From: an uncultured Roseburia sp.
GTDB taxonomy: Bacteria; Bacillota; Clostridia; Lachnospirales; Lachnospiraceae
Direction of reading: 5' to 3'
DNA length: 46,712 nt
NCBI GenBank assembly: GCA_947573605.1
Contig: CANPGM010000027.1
Coordinates: 1 to 46,712 of the forward strand
Under the pieces are notes generated by a model that was not told the origin of the DNA, made no database searches, and saw only the letters and a program-made list of their open reading frames with translations. Below, piece after piece: positions 23,601-32,708 of the stretch. Numbering within the stretch: position 1 is the stretch's first letter; every line of letters begins with the position of its first letter. Both the position numbers and the translations under genes were made by a program.

Positions 23601-24611
23601 ATGGACCATTTAATTATTCCGAAAAATTATCATTCCGAATTAAATCTGCACGACACACAGCTTGCAATTAAAACCGTAAAGGATTTTTTTCAGAATCTGT
23701 TAGCGCACCGCTTAAACTTATCCCGCGTGTCCGCACCGCTTTTTGTCGACCCGTCTTCCGGCTTAAACGATAACCTAAACGGCGTAGAACGTCCCGTCGC
23801 TTTTGATATCAGAGAGCAGGACGGTAAAACGGCGGAAGTTGTGCAGTCTCTTGCAAAGTGGAAGCGCTACGCGCTGCAGAAGTACGGATTTTCACATGGG
23901 GAAGGGCTTTACACCGATATGAACGCCATCCGCCGCGACGAAGATACGGACAATATCCATTCCATTTTCGTGGATCAGTGGGACTGGGAAAAAATTATTG
24001 CGAAAGAAGAACGCAGCCTTGAAACTTTGATGACTGTCGTGAAGACCGTTTACAGTTGTCTTAGAAAAACAGAGAAATATATGGCGATTCAGTATGACTA
24101 CATAGAAGAAGTGCTGCCGCACGATATTTTCTTTGTCACAACACAAGAGCTTGCCGATATGTTCCCTGAGTATACGCCGCGGGAACGGGAATACTACATT
24201 ACCAAAACAAAGGGCGCCGTATGCATTATGAAAATCGGAGACACGCTGGAAAACGGAGAACGTCACGACGGCCGCGCGCCGGACTACGACGACTGGTCCT
24301 TAAACGCAGATATTCTTGTTTACTATCCGGTGCTTGATATTGCCTTAGAGCTCTCTTCCATGGGAATCCGCGTAGATAAGGACGCGCTTCTTTCCCAGCT
24401 TGAGAAATCAGGCTGTATGGACAGAAAAGAACTGCCTTTCCAGAAATCCATCATAAACGAAGAACTTCCCTATACGATCGGCGGCGGCATCGGCCAGTCG
24501 CGCATCTGCATGTTCTTCTTAAGAAAAGCGCACATCGGAGAAGTGCAGTCCTCCCTGTGGCCGGAAGAAATTCAGAAAGAATGTGAAAAAAACGGGATAC
24601 AGCTTTTATAA
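23601..24611 (+). CDS. asnA: Aspartate-ammonia ligase
   Basis: 336 residues, close to E. coli AsnA (330). Characteristic stretches are FFQNLLAHRLNLSRVSAPLFVD, LNGVERPVAFD, WKRYALQKYGF, GLYTDMNAIRRDE, SIFVDQWDWE, and the C-terminal GGGIGQSRICMFFLRKAHIGEVQ. The enzyme makes asparagine from aspartate, ammonia and ATP in the cytoplasm and has a class II aminoacyl-tRNA synthetase-like fold. The RBS GAGGAG precedes the ATG. It is monocistronic, with its own promoter and a hairpin after the stop. Confidence 0.98.
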   Translation: MDHLIIPKNYHSELNLHDTQLAIKTVKDFFQNLLAHRLNLSRVSAPLFVDPSSGLNDNLNGVERPVAFDIREQDGKTAEVVQSLAKWKRYALQKYGFSHGEGLYTDMNAIRRDEDTDNIHSIFVDQWDWEKIIAKEERSLETLMTVVKTVYSCLRKTEKYMAIQYDYIEEVLPHDIFFVTTQELADMFPEYTPREREYYITKTKGAVCIMKIGDTLENGERHDGRAPDYDDWSLNADILVYYPVLDIALELSSMGIRVDKDALLSQLEKSGCMDRKELPFQKSIINEELPYTIGGGIGQSRICMFFLRKAHIGEVQSSLWPEEIQKECEKNGIQLL

Positions 24612-24618
24612 AACGTTT

Positions 24619-24643
24619 GCGGCCGCATCAAATATGCGGCCGC
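24619..24643. terminator. Hairpin between the convergent asnA and membrane-anchored protein genes
   Basis: A perfect 10-bp stem GCGGCCGCAT (24619-24628) with its complement (24634-24643) and a 5-nt loop. The following T-rich stretch is weak (CCTTACTTTATG), but it is the only strong hairpin between two convergent genes, so it probably terminates both. Confidence 0.65.
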
Positions 24644-24684
24644 CCTTACTTTATGTATACAAACACCTTTCATCAGAACTATTT

Positions 24685-25500
24685 TTACAGAATCTCCACT
24701 GCTTTTTCGATCAGCTTCCGAAGTGAAATCAGCCATTCGATATCTTCTCTCGTCACTACATCTTCCGGCATGGATAACGCCGCGCCGGAATCCGGCCATG
24801 CCGTTACGGTCAGTAAAAACAACTCCTGCCGGTCTTTCTTAATCATAACATCACACATCACAGGCCCCCGAAGCAGCGTATGCCGGTCTATTCCTGCAAT
24901 GATTTCGTATCCTTCGGCCTCCGCTTCTTCCAGGTTTAGCCTGAAATACAGCATTTCGGATTTCCCTTCTTCGTAGCGGATACGGGTAAAACGCTTTGGA
25001 CTCAAAGCATTGGTATCCGCAAAAAACATCGGCCTCAAATCCAGTCCCACCGCTTCGCCTAAAAGCGCCGAAGAGATATAGGTGCCAAACGACCAGTCCG
25101 GCAAAAGCCACCCTGCAAGCGGAACCTTTTCTCCGATCTTTTCTCTCTGCCTCTCATAGATGCGTTTGAGATCGAATAAGAGTGTGCCGTCGCTGCAATA
25201 GATCTCGGTCGCCGCCTCCATTTCTTCGTTCGGATACAGTTCAAAATGCAGGATATCCCCTTCCATTTCGCCGCTCAGCCGTCCTTCTTCCCAGCCTGCC
25301 GCAAGAAAGAGCGGAAGAAGTCCCTGCCCGCTTTGTTCCTGTGTTGTAATGCGGTACTCCGCTTCAAAAGAAAATCCTTCCGAAAAAGCGTCCGCCCTGC
25401 TCTTTAGCATCAAAAACAGAATACCGACGGCCGCAGCCGCAAGAAACGCCAATGTGCCCAGAAAAGCCGCAATACCGATTATCCGTTTTTTCTTACTCAT
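24685..25500 (-). CDS. Membrane-anchored extracytoplasmic protein, unknown function
   Basis: About 271 residues. A single N-terminal membrane segment (~5-33, IIGIAAFLGTLAFLAAAAVGILFLML) is followed by a soluble, probably external domain of ~235 residues with no recognised motif (AEYRITTQEQ, DGTLLFDLKRIYERQ, FTRIRYEEGKSEMLYFRLNLEE, IAGIDRHTLL). It resembles secreted beta-rich lipoprotein-like domains in general, but no family is assigned. The ATG at 25500 has GAGG upstream. It follows nfo by 48 nt and is probably the last gene of the lysine-riboswitch transcript. Confidence 0.7.
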   Translation of the reverse strand: MSKKKRIIGIAAFLGTLAFLAAAAVGILFLMLKSRADAFSEGFSFEAEYRITTQEQSGQGLLPLFLAAGWEEGRLSGEMEGDILHFELYPNEEMEAATEIYCSDGTLLFDLKRIYERQREKIGEKVPLAGWLLPDWSFGTYISSALLGEAVGLDLRPMFFADTNALSPKRFTRIRYEEGKSEMLYFRLNLEEAEAEGYEIIAGIDRHTLLRGPVMCDVMIKKDRQELFLLTVTAWPDSGAALSMPEDVVTREDIEWLISLRKLIEKAVEIL

Positions 25501-25548
25501 AATAATCCTCATTTCCGCACATGTTTGATTGCGCAAGCCCAGTATGGA

Positions 25549-26385
25549 TTAATTCTCTTCTTCCGCCCATTCTCTGACCAGCGCAATTTCTTTTTTGTAG
25601 CCTTCATCGTCATTCGGCGTTTCCAGAATAAACGGTCTTCCCGCTAAAGCCGGATGGAGCGCTACACGGCGCATTGCCTCCATTCCGATACAGCCCTCGC
25701 CGATTTTTGCATGACGGTCCTTATGCGAACCGCATTCGTTCATACTGTCGTTAAAATGCACGGCATATAAGCGGTCTAAACCGATAATACGGTCAAACTC
25801 TGTGAATACCTCGTCCAATCGGTTTACAATATCATATCCGCCGTCCCAGACGTGACATGTATCGAAACAGACTCCAACCTTTTCTTTCAATTCGACGCGG
25901 TCTATAATTTCCCGCAGCTCTTCAAACGAACGTCCGACTTCGCTCCCTTTGCCCGCCATCGTCTCAAGCAGCACAATCGTGCTCTGATCCGGCTTTAACG
26001 CTTGGTTCAGCACCTTCGAAATCATCTCTATGCCTGCCTCTGCCCCCTGGCCCACATGCGAACCGGGATGAAAATTATAATAATTTCCGGGCGTATACTC
26101 CATTCGTATCAGATCGTCGGCGAACACCTCTTCCGAAAACGTACGGACATTCTCTTTTTCCGCGCATAAATTCATGGTATACGGCGCATGCGCAACCAGT
26201 TTTCCGAATTTATGCTCTTCCTTTAACGCAAGAAACTTAGAAACATCCGCCTCATTTATTTCCTTTGCCTTCCCTCCTCTCGGATTTCTTGTAAAAAAAG
26301 CAAAGGTATTGGCGCCTAACAATAACGCCGCTTTTCCCATCGCTTCATAACCGCCCGAAGCGGACAGGTGATTTCCGATAAACAT
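25549..26385 (-). CDS. nfo: Deoxyribonuclease IV (AP endonuclease)
   Basis: 278 residues, the usual length. The zinc-binding signatures of endonuclease IV are all present: [71 protein letters not shown] and ILETPND. It cuts DNA 5' of abasic sites in base-excision repair. RBS AAAGGAG. It lies 46 nt after fbp. Confidence 0.97.
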   Translation of the reverse strand: MFIGNHLSASGGYEAMGKAALLLGANTFAFFTRNPRGGKAKEINEADVSKFLALKEEHKFGKLVAHAPYTMNLCAEKENVRTFSEEVFADDLIRMEYTPGNYYNFHPGSHVGQGAEAGIEMISKVLNQALKPDQSTIVLLETMAGKGSEVGRSFEELREIIDRVELKEKVGVCFDTCHVWDGGYDIVNRLDEVFTEFDRIIGLDRLYAVHFNDSMNECGSHKDRHAKIGEGCIGMEAMRRVALHPALAGRPFILETPNDDEGYKKEIALVREWAEEEN

Positions 26386-26431
26386 TATGACTCTCCTTTT
26401 TCCTCTGCGTAATACGCATTTTGAGGTTTCT

Positions 26432-28387
26432 TTACATATTTTCTACAATCGTGCCTTCGCGATAAGCCAAAAGCAGCTCTTCAAGGTCGCGGATATTGTC
26501 CTGCATAATTTTTCCGTCGTCCGTATCCTTTACGGTTTTACGCATTCCGACATGCTGTACAAGTATTGTATGAGATACAATATCGCTTCCCTCCTGCACC
26601 GCTTTTTCCACCGACTCAAACGGTTCGTGCGCGGCAAGCATCAGTCCGTAGGAATTATAAATCAGAGTGTATCCGGCAATTCCCGTCTTTGGCTGATATG
26701 CTTTTGAAAAACCGCCATCGATAATCAGAAGCTTTCCGTTGCACTTTACCGGAGATTCGCCTTTTTTTGCCTCAATCGGGATATGACCGTTGACGATATG
26801 CGATTCCTCGCCCGAAAGTCCAAACTCGAAAAGAATCCGGTTCACGATTTCTTCGTTTTCCAGCAGCGAATAATACGGGTTTTTCGGCTCCGCGTGCGTC
26901 GCTTTATCCGCGATAAAATAGCGCTCAAAGGTCGTCATTTTCGCCTTTCCAAACACCGGCGAATTTTTGTTGCTCCAGATGAACCAGAGAATATCGCGTC
27001 CCTTTCTCTTTTCCTCCGGATCGATGGAATAGTAACCCTTCCTGGCATAATTTTCCAGCGCGTCATAAAGCGCCCTGCCCGAATATTCTTTTCCATAAAT
27101 ATTTACCTTTGTAAAGCTGCCGTCTTCGTTTAACGGAACACATCCGTGATAAAGCAGGTTTCCGTTGTATACATTATACAGACTTCCTTTCGTAAATAAA
27201 AACCGTACGTGCTTCTGCAGCTTTTCACAGTTTAAAAACGCGGTAGTCAGTCGGTCGATTACATCTTCTTCCTCCGCAGACAGGCGGTAAGGATCCGACC
27301 AGTCGACTGTCGGAAAATTCGTATCGCGCAGCGGATATTCCTTTCCGTCAAGCACGATGACGCCCTTCTCAATCTGAATTTTATCCAGAAGAAGCCGATC
27401 CTGCATCTGAAATTCCGGATGACGTTTTATTAACTGACCCTCCAGCTTAAACTGCATAATTGTAATTGCCTTATGCATTTTTTCATCCAGCATTGCGTCG
27501 CGGACGTCGTATTCATTTTCCCGGTAATCCAGCTTGAAACAGGCGCACGGGTCTTTGTCGTAGCGGTTCATTGCCAGTCTGGCAAGCGGCACCAGATTAA
27601 TTCCGTAGCTGTCCTCCAAAAGATTTAAGTTGCCGTATTTGGCGGAGATACGGATGACATTGCAGATTAACGCACGGTTCCCCGCCGCCGCTCCCATCCA
27701 GGATACGTCGTGGTTGCCCCACTGGATATCGACGGAATGATGTTCGATCAACGTATCCATTACAAGATTCGCATAAGGCCCTCTGTCAAAAATATCTCCG
27801 ACCACATGCAAATGATCAACGACCAACCGCCTGATTAAATTGCAGAAGGCGATAATTAACTCCGTCGCCGTTCCGGTATGAATGACAGAATGAATAATTT
27901 CATTATAATATGCCTCCTGATCCGACATATCCGGCCTTCCGGTCAAAAGCTCCTCTATGACATAGGCAAAGTTCTTCGGAATCGCCTTCCGGACTTTTGA
28001 ACGCGTATACTTGGATGAAGCGCTCTTACAGATATGGATCAGTCGGTAAAGCGTTACTTTGTACCAGTCGTCTATATTTTCTTCCGTCTTTAAAATCTGC
28101 TCGATTTTCTGTTCCGGATAATAAATCAGGGTGGCAATCGCTTTTTTTTCGGCAACGCTGATTGCGTTTGCAAACTCCTCTTCGATTTTTCGCTTAATCG
28201 CGCCGGAACCGTTTTTGATGATATGCTGAAACTGGTCATACTCGCCGTGGATATCCGTAATAAAATGCTCCGTGCCCTTCGGCAGACTTAGGATTGCCTG
28301 TAAATTCACGATTTCCGTCGCCGCGGAGGCAACGGTCGGATACTGCCTTGCCAGGCTTTTTAAATACCGTAAATCATTGTTTCCCAT
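26432..28387 (-). CDS. fbp: Fructose-1,6-bisphosphatase, class III
   Basis: 651 residues, as expected for the Firmicutes-type class III enzyme. Metallophosphatase motifs: [24 protein letters not shown] and [15 protein letters not shown], with [33 protein letters not shown] near the C-terminus. It converts fructose-1,6-bisphosphate to fructose-6-phosphate in gluconeogenesis. RBS GGAGG. It follows dapB by only 32 nt, so it may be read from the lysine-controlled promoter as well as from any promoter of its own. Confidence 0.97.
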   Translation of the reverse strand: MGNNDLRYLKSLARQYPTVASAATEIVNLQAILSLPKGTEHFITDIHGEYDQFQHIIKNGSGAIKRKIEEEFANAISVAEKKAIATLIYYPEQKIEQILKTEENIDDWYKVTLYRLIHICKSASSKYTRSKVRKAIPKNFAYVIEELLTGRPDMSDQEAYYNEIIHSVIHTGTATELIIAFCNLIRRLVVDHLHVVGDIFDRGPYANLVMDTLIEHHSVDIQWGNHDVSWMGAAAGNRALICNVIRISAKYGNLNLLEDSYGINLVPLARLAMNRYDKDPCACFKLDYRENEYDVRDAMLDEKMHKAITIMQFKLEGQLIKRHPEFQMQDRLLLDKIQIEKGVIVLDGKEYPLRDTNFPTVDWSDPYRLSAEEEDVIDRLTTAFLNCEKLQKHVRFLFTKGSLYNVYNGNLLYHGCVPLNEDGSFTKVNIYGKEYSGRALYDALENYARKGYYSIDPEEKRKGRDILWFIWSNKNSPVFGKAKMTTFERYFIADKATHAEPKNPYYSLLENEEIVNRILFEFGLSGEESHIVNGHIPIEAKKGESPVKCNGKLLIIDGGFSKAYQPKTGIAGYTLIYNSYGLMLAAHEPFESVEKAVQEGSDIVSHTILVQHVGMRKTVKDTDDGKIMQDNIRDLEELLLAYREGTIVENM

Positions 28388-28419
28388 ACAAACGCCTCCA
28401 CTTATTGTTGTATTTCCTC

Positions 28420-29184
28420 TTATTCCGCCGCATTGATCACATCGCTCATATCGTATAGCCCCGCCGGTCTGCCCGCAAGAAATTTTGCAGCTTCTACCGC
28501 GCCTTTTGCAAATACGTTTCGCGAATACGCCGTATGCGTAAACGAAATGGTTTCGTCCGGTCCTGCAAAAAGTATTTCATGCTCTCCGACAATACTTCCG
28601 CCCCGGACCGCCGATATTCCGATCTCATTTTTTTCTCTTTTTTTGCGCTCCTTACTCCTGTCATACGTATAGTGATACGCGTCCAAGAGCGCTTCATTCA
28701 TAGAATCCGCAAGCGCAAGCGCCGTCCCGCTCGGTGCGTCCAGCTTCTGGTTATGATGTTTTTCGATCACTTCTATATCAAAGCCTGCAGAGGCAAAAAT
28801 AACCGCGGCTTTTTTCAGTAATTCCATCAGCGTATTGATCCCAAGCGACATATTTGCCGATCTTAAAACCGCGACGCTCTCCGCCGTCTTTTCTGCGCGC
28901 GCAAGCTGTTCCTCGCTTAATCCGGTCGTACACAACACAACCGGTATCTGCTTCTCTTCGCTGTAAACAAGCAAATCGTCTACTGCCTTTGCATTGGAAA
29001 AATCTATCATTACGTCCGCCTTAACATTGCAGACGGAAATATTCGGAAATACCGGATAGTCGTTTTTCACCCCGTCGTAAAGGTCGATGCCCGCGACGAT
29101 TTCGATTCCTTCGTCCTCTCTGCACAGGTCCGTGATCACCTGTCCCATTTTTCCGTTGCATCCGTGCATAATTGCTCTTACCAT
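28420..29184 (-). CDS. dapB: 4-hydroxy-tetrahydrodipicolinate reductase
   Basis: About 254 residues. NAD(P)-binding GCNGKMGQVI at the N-terminus, the DHDPR signature IEKHHNQKLDAPSGTA with its catalytic His/Lys, and AAKFLAGRPAGLYDMSDVI at the end. Second step of the lysine/diaminopimelate branch from aspartate. The ATG at 29184 (MVRAIMHGCNG) with GAGG upstream is chosen; the frame extends 12 codons further. It follows dapA by 93 nt. Confidence 0.97.
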   Translation of the reverse strand: MVRAIMHGCNGKMGQVITDLCREDEGIEIVAGIDLYDGVKNDYPVFPNISVCNVKADVMIDFSNAKAVDDLLVYSEEKQIPVVLCTTGLSEEQLARAEKTAESVAVLRSANMSLGINTLMELLKKAAVIFASAGFDIEVIEKHHNQKLDAPSGTALALADSMNEALLDAYHYTYDRSKERKKREKNEIGISAVRGGSIVGEHEILFAGPDETISFTHTAYSRNVFAKGAVEAAKFLAGRPAGLYDMSDVINAAE

Positions 29185-29277
29185 TTCCGTATCCTCTTCC
29201 TTCCTTTTTATCCGCTCCATTACTGCGCTTGCTACAGGTACGCGGTTAAAATCAGATTCTTTCGAACTTCTGCCGGC

Positions 29278-30168
29278 CTATACCGTCCGTATACCGTAGG
29301 CTCTCATTGCCTCCTTTAATTTTTCCGCGTTTTCCGCACTAAGCTCCGTAAGCGGCGAACGCAGCGGCCCTGTCTCAAATCCCATCAAACTTAACGCTTT
29401 TTTTACCGGAATCGGGTTAACCTCGCAGAACAACGCTTCAATCAACGACTGCGCGGCAAGCTGCAGCTTCGCCGCCGCAGCGATATCTCCGTTAAAAAAG
29501 CTTTGGCACATTTCATGAACTTTAGCGGGCGCCACATTCGACCAGACTGAAATTACGCCGCAGGCTCCGATGGAAAGAAGCGGTACGACAATAGCGTCTT
29601 CTCCCGAATATAAATCAATTTTTCCGTCTGTCAAATCCATCAGTTTACATGCCTGCGCGACACTTCCGCTCGCCTCTTTGATTCCGACAATATTTTCTAC
29701 ATTCTTAAACAAGTAGGCCGCCGTCTCAGGCAGAATATTACAGCCGGTGCGCGACGGCACATTGTACATAATAAGCGGCAGCTTCGTTTCCGCCGCAATT
29801 TCGGAATAATAACGAATCAGTCCGTTCTGCGTCGCTTTATTATAATAAGGCGTAACGGCAAGAAGTCCGTCCGCTCCGACTCTCTCCGCTTCTTTGGAGA
29901 GATGAATGGCTTCTTTGGTACAGTTTGAGCCGGAACCGGCGATAACCGGCACTCTTTTATCCGCATATTCCACGGCTGCCTCAATGACCCTGGTATGTTC
30001 TTCTACCGTCATCGTCGAACTTTCTCCGGTCGTCCCCGCGATCACAATGCAATCCGTTCCCTGCCCAATCTGCCAGTCAATCAGTTCCTGTAACTTCTCG
30101 TAATTTACTTCTTCGTTTTCTTTCATGGGCGTGACAATCGCCACTCCGGCTCCTTTAAAAATCGCCAT
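29278..30168 (-). CDS. dapA: 4-hydroxy-tetrahydrodipicolinate synthase
   Basis: About 296 residues. GTTGESSTM (pyruvate/Thr site), MYNVPSRTGCN (catalytic Tyr and Arg) and GIKEASG (Schiff-base Lys) identify the enzyme. It condenses pyruvate with aspartate semialdehyde, the first committed step to lysine and diaminopimelate. Start at 30168 (MAIFKGAG) with AAAGGAGG upstream. Preceded by a lysine riboswitch and its terminator, so expression should fall when lysine is abundant. Confidence 0.98.
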   Translation of the reverse strand: MAIFKGAGVAIVTPMKENEEVNYEKLQELIDWQIGQGTDCIVIAGTTGESSTMTVEEHTRVIEAAVEYADKRVPVIAGSGSNCTKEAIHLSKEAERVGADGLLAVTPYYNKATQNGLIRYYSEIAAETKLPLIMYNVPSRTGCNILPETAAYLFKNVENIVGIKEASGSVAQACKLMDLTDGKIDLYSGEDAIVVPLLSIGACGVISVWSNVAPAKVHEMCQSFFNGDIAAAAKLQLAAQSLIEALFCEVNPIPVKKALSLMGFETGPLRSPLTELSAENAEKLKEAMRAYGIRTV

Positions 30169-30324
30169 TCGTTGTTCCTCCTTTAGCATTTGTTTTCAAG
30201 GTTTCTCCCTAATATAGCATTCGGGTATTCCATGACAGTATTTCCTAAATGAACCTGCATTTTGCACAATCCGCCGCACGCAAAGAGAAAATCCGCCTTT
30301 TGACGACCAAATCCTATACGGCAA

Positions 30325-30353
30325 GAAAAAACCGGCTATACAGAGCCGGTCTT
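30325..30353 (-). terminator. Expression-platform terminator of the lysine riboswitch
   Basis: On the minus strand a 7-bp GC-rich stem (ACCGGCT 30331-30337 with AGCCGGT 30344-30350) followed by TTTTTTCTTG. It lies between the aptamer and dapA, where lysine binding would favour termination. Confidence 0.85.
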
Positions 30354-30393
30354 ATGATCAATCATTGAATAATTCGAAAATATATTCAAATTC

Positions 30394-30570
30394 GATAGCT
30401 CCTCATCCGAAACTTAACTTCTGCGATGACAGTCATAAGGTTCTTAACCTTATACCCAAGCAATATATCTACAGGGGATATATCCTTTCGGCGTTCTTCC
30501 CTTTTGCCCTCCTTCTCCTGCTCCTGCTGCATCGGAAAGGCTACTCATAAAGAACGCGACCTCTATCTGT
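30394..30570 (-). promoter_or_regulatory. Lysine riboswitch (L box)
   Basis: Minus-strand sequence matches the lysine aptamer: P1 strands GATAG (30567-30563) and CTATC (30398-30394), then GATAGAGGTCGCG, TATGAGTAGCC, GGAGAAGGAGGGCAAAAGGG, the invariant CGCCGAAAGG, CTTGGG, ACTGTCAT, and the closing GATGAGGAGCTATC. The order and spacing of these blocks are those of B. subtilis lysC leader RNA. It should bind lysine and terminate transcription ahead of dapA. Confidence 0.9.
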
Positions 30571-30597
30571 CAATATGAAATTCCATATAGCTTTTTA

Positions 30598-30626
30598 AGC
30601 ATAGCATTAACCCGATTTCCTGTCAA
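30598..30626 (-). promoter_or_regulatory. Promoter of the dapA riboswitch transcript
   Basis: Perfect TTGACA (30626-30621), 17-nt spacer, TATGCT (30603-30598) on the minus strand. The -35 abuts the stop codon of the upstream SSB-like gene. Confidence 0.8.
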
Positions 30627-30628
30627 TG

Positions 30629-31258
30629 CTATTCCTCAAGAAATTCTACTTTACTTACGGATACTTCGTAGGCAACCCGTTTTTCGGTCTCAATTTCCGA
30701 AAGTTTTTTTACATATTCTCTGCTCTGGATTCTGCCCCAGACCTGCACATGACCGCCGACCTCAAAACCGGATGCAAATCTTGCGTTTCTTCCCCAGCAG
30801 ATACACGGAATATAATCGGATTTTCCATAAGAACGATTTACGGCAATCAACAAGTCTGCGATTTCTCTTCCGAGCGGCGTTTTCCGATAAATCGGTTCCT
30901 TACAAATGAATCCGTCCAGAAAGATCTGATTACTTTTTACTTCGTCCGTCGTTTCCTCCAAAAACTCCAGCTCTCTTACAAATACGGATAACACCAGACG
31001 GTTCTTTTTTTCCTCATGTCGGTTAAACGAACGAAACTGGCCTGTCACATAGATAATCTGCCCGATATAATCTCCGCTTACGTCAATCAGACGCTCTGAA
31101 ATCATTAACGGTATGTAGTCCATAAAGTTACTTAATCGGTTCACCGCCACGTCTACCACATAAAATCCCTCTCCGTAAACCTCGTGGCTGAATCGGAAAT
31201 CCGAAACGATTTCTCCCACAATTGATACCTGGTTATTTTCAAAAATTTTATCTGCCAT
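30629..31258 (-). CDS. Single-stranded-DNA-binding-like protein with two OB-type halves
   Basis: 209 residues. Two similar halves each look like an SSB/PriB OB fold: NQVSIVGEIVSDFRFSHEVYGEGFYVVDVAVNRLS...GQIIYVTGQFRSF, and NQIFLDGFICKEPIYRKTPLGREIADLLIAVNRSYGKSDYIPCICWGRNA...VGGHVQVWGRIQSREY. It lacks the acidic C-terminal tail of canonical SSB, ending ...VSKVEFLEE. It probably binds single-stranded nucleic acid; a housekeeping SSB is expected elsewhere. RBS GGGAG. A perfect 15-bp palindrome overlaps its likely promoter. Confidence 0.75.
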   Translation of the reverse strand: MADKIFENNQVSIVGEIVSDFRFSHEVYGEGFYVVDVAVNRLSNFMDYIPLMISERLIDVSGDYIGQIIYVTGQFRSFNRHEEKKNRLVLSVFVRELEFLEETTDEVKSNQIFLDGFICKEPIYRKTPLGREIADLLIAVNRSYGKSDYIPCICWGRNARFASGFEVGGHVQVWGRIQSREYVKKLSEIETEKRVAYEVSVSKVEFLEE

Positions 31259-31304
31259 GAATTTTTCTCCCTTCCTCTTATCGCTTTGGCATCTTTTTTC
31301 CGCG

Positions 31305-31319
31305 ACCTGTCTGACAGGT
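31305..31319. promoter_or_regulatory. Perfect palindrome (candidate operator) upstream of the SSB-like gene
   Basis: ACCTGTC-T-GACAGGT, 7+1+7 bp, lies next to a possible minus-strand promoter (TTTACA, 17 nt, TATACC). It looks like a site for a dimeric repressor. The regulator is not identifiable from the window. Confidence 0.5.
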
Positions 31320-31631
31320 ATAATTTAACAATTTTTTCCTGTAAAAAGATTGAATAACATGTCGACAAGAATCAGGTTTTGAAAAATCACGTATTGACAT
31401 ACGCTATATACGGTATTTTGAAATGGCTTTCCAAGCGGAAAAATCCTGCGTAAATACAGTAATTCCAGGCACTTTCATCCAAGTCAGATAAAGGCTCACG
31501 CTAAGCCGTCATCTTCCGCTTTTACTGATTATCAGGATCGAGTCTAAATCAAATGACTGATGTATTTTATTTTCTTTTTTAGTTGCAAGACCGTCCTTTG
31601 AACATGTTTCAAACACAAATCAAAGGACATT

Positions 31632-31721
31632 TCATAATTTGATTGTCCAGTATCCGTCGTATGCATACCCGGTCTTTCCAATCAGCATATATTCAGACTT
31701 TTTAAAGCCTGCTCTTTTCAT
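31632..31721 (-). pseudogene. Short ORF, probably a 3' gene remnant
   Basis: 29 codons, MKRAGFKKSEYMLIGKTG and on to a final YWTIKL. In the same frame, coding-like codons (RKSGRKRIKA) continue upstream of the ATG to a TGA, and there is no RBS. It reads like the C-terminal end of a lost gene rather than a small protein. No family recognised. Confidence 0.35.
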
Positions 31722-31759
31722 TGCTTTGATTCGTTTGCGGCCGCTTTTCCGAAACGCTC

Positions 31760-31793
31760 AAAAACGGGGCCCCGCTCACTGCAGAGACCCCGC
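31760..31793 (-). terminator. Terminator of the SHOCT protein gene
   Basis: On the minus strand CGGGGTC pairs with GGCCCCG (7 bp including one G-T) and TTTTTG follows. About 95 nt after the stop codon at 31888. Confidence 0.65.
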
Positions 31794-31887
31794 CAATTCT
31801 CACGTTCTCCGATTTTTGCGGCCAGGATTCCCGCAGCCGCATACAAATAATGACAGCAAACTGTCAAATACCCGAACCATACGCAAT

Positions 31888-32640
31888 TTAGAGTTTTTCT
31901 AACAGAACCGCTTTCTTCTGAGCGAACTCCTCCTCGCTTATCAGTCCCTTTTCTTTCAGAGAAGCTAATTTTTCAATCTGTGCAAGCACATCCGTATCAG
32001 ATGACGGCTTGCTTTCCCTGTTCAATTTACCAAGTATTTTTTTCTCTCTTAATAAATCAACTAATTCCTGACACTTGGCCGCCTGTGCATAAACAGTGGT
32101 TCCCGTCAGCATCTCGACCCTTACCATCTGTTCGTCGCCCTCATCGTCTAAATAAGAGCTATTGATATTATTCAACTGCTCAAGACTTTTTGTATCGCCA
32201 TTACTGCTTAACATAAATTCCGCCGTACTGACCTGTCTTTTTACGATCTCGAATTTTGTTACTTTTTCATAGGGAACAACAAAATTTTCATCGCCGAACC
32301 ATTGCTTTCTGGCCAAATTTTCCGGTTTAAATACAAAGCTGTCTTCCATCACATTAAGGCCTAAGCTCAATGAATCGGTCTTTTTTTGCGGCTTATTCGG
32401 AAATCCGCCGACATAAATCACCTGATACCTGATAATCGCTCCTTCAAGAGGCGCTTTTGCAGCATTGCTTTCCGCCTTATCTTCTGCATAGGATTTCTTC
32501 ATCTCCGCAATGCCGTCACCCATTTGCTGTTTTACCTTATCGAATTTCTCATCCAGCTTTGCGTCTGTAATCGCTCCGCTTACCTTTTCTTTCATTCCCT
32601 CTAATTTCTCACTCAGTCCCTTTGCATTAAACAAAGCCAT
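31888..32640 (-). CDS. SHOCT-domain protein, unknown function
   Basis: About 250 residues. An N-terminal charged helical stretch (~5-60, KLEGMKEKVSGAITDAKLDEKFDKVKQQM) is followed by a PH-like or GRAM-like beta-rich middle (~70-190; VIYVGGFPNKPQKK, FVVPYEKVTKFEIVKRQVS, VRVEMLTGTTVYAQ) and a C-terminal SHOCT domain (IEKLASLKEKGLISEEEFAQKKAVLLEKL). SHOCT is a short oligomerisation motif. Start at 32640 (MALFNAKG) with GAGGAG upstream. It follows a two-component system but is 152 nt away and may be separate. It has its own terminator. Confidence 0.8.
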   Translation of the reverse strand: MALFNAKGLSEKLEGMKEKVSGAITDAKLDEKFDKVKQQMGDGIAEMKKSYAEDKAESNAAKAPLEGAIIRYQVIYVGGFPNKPQKKTDSLSLGLNVMEDSFVFKPENLARKQWFGDENFVVPYEKVTKFEIVKRQVSTAEFMLSSNGDTKSLEQLNNINSSYLDDEGDEQMVRVEMLTGTTVYAQAAKCQELVDLLREKKILGKLNRESKPSSDTDVLAQIEKLASLKEKGLISEEEFAQKKAVLLEKL

Positions 32641-32708
32641 TTCCGTCTCCTCATGCTTATTGATTTCATCAAAAAACATTACCGCTTCCTGACTATTTTT
32701 TCCAAATT

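Larger units (their letters stand above)
31320..31887. other. Intergenic region with no intact gene
   Basis: About 570 bp. It holds the -35 side of the SSB-like gene's promoter, a short coding remnant (31632-31721) and the terminator of the SHOCT gene (31760-31793). A TTGACA at 31394-31399 on the plus strand has no convincing -10. I see nothing else in it. Confidence 0.6.

Noticed and set aside
31639-31902. 87-codon plus-strand frame in the intergenic region.
   Set aside because: No RBS or recognisable motif, and it runs across the minus-strand terminator and remnant.
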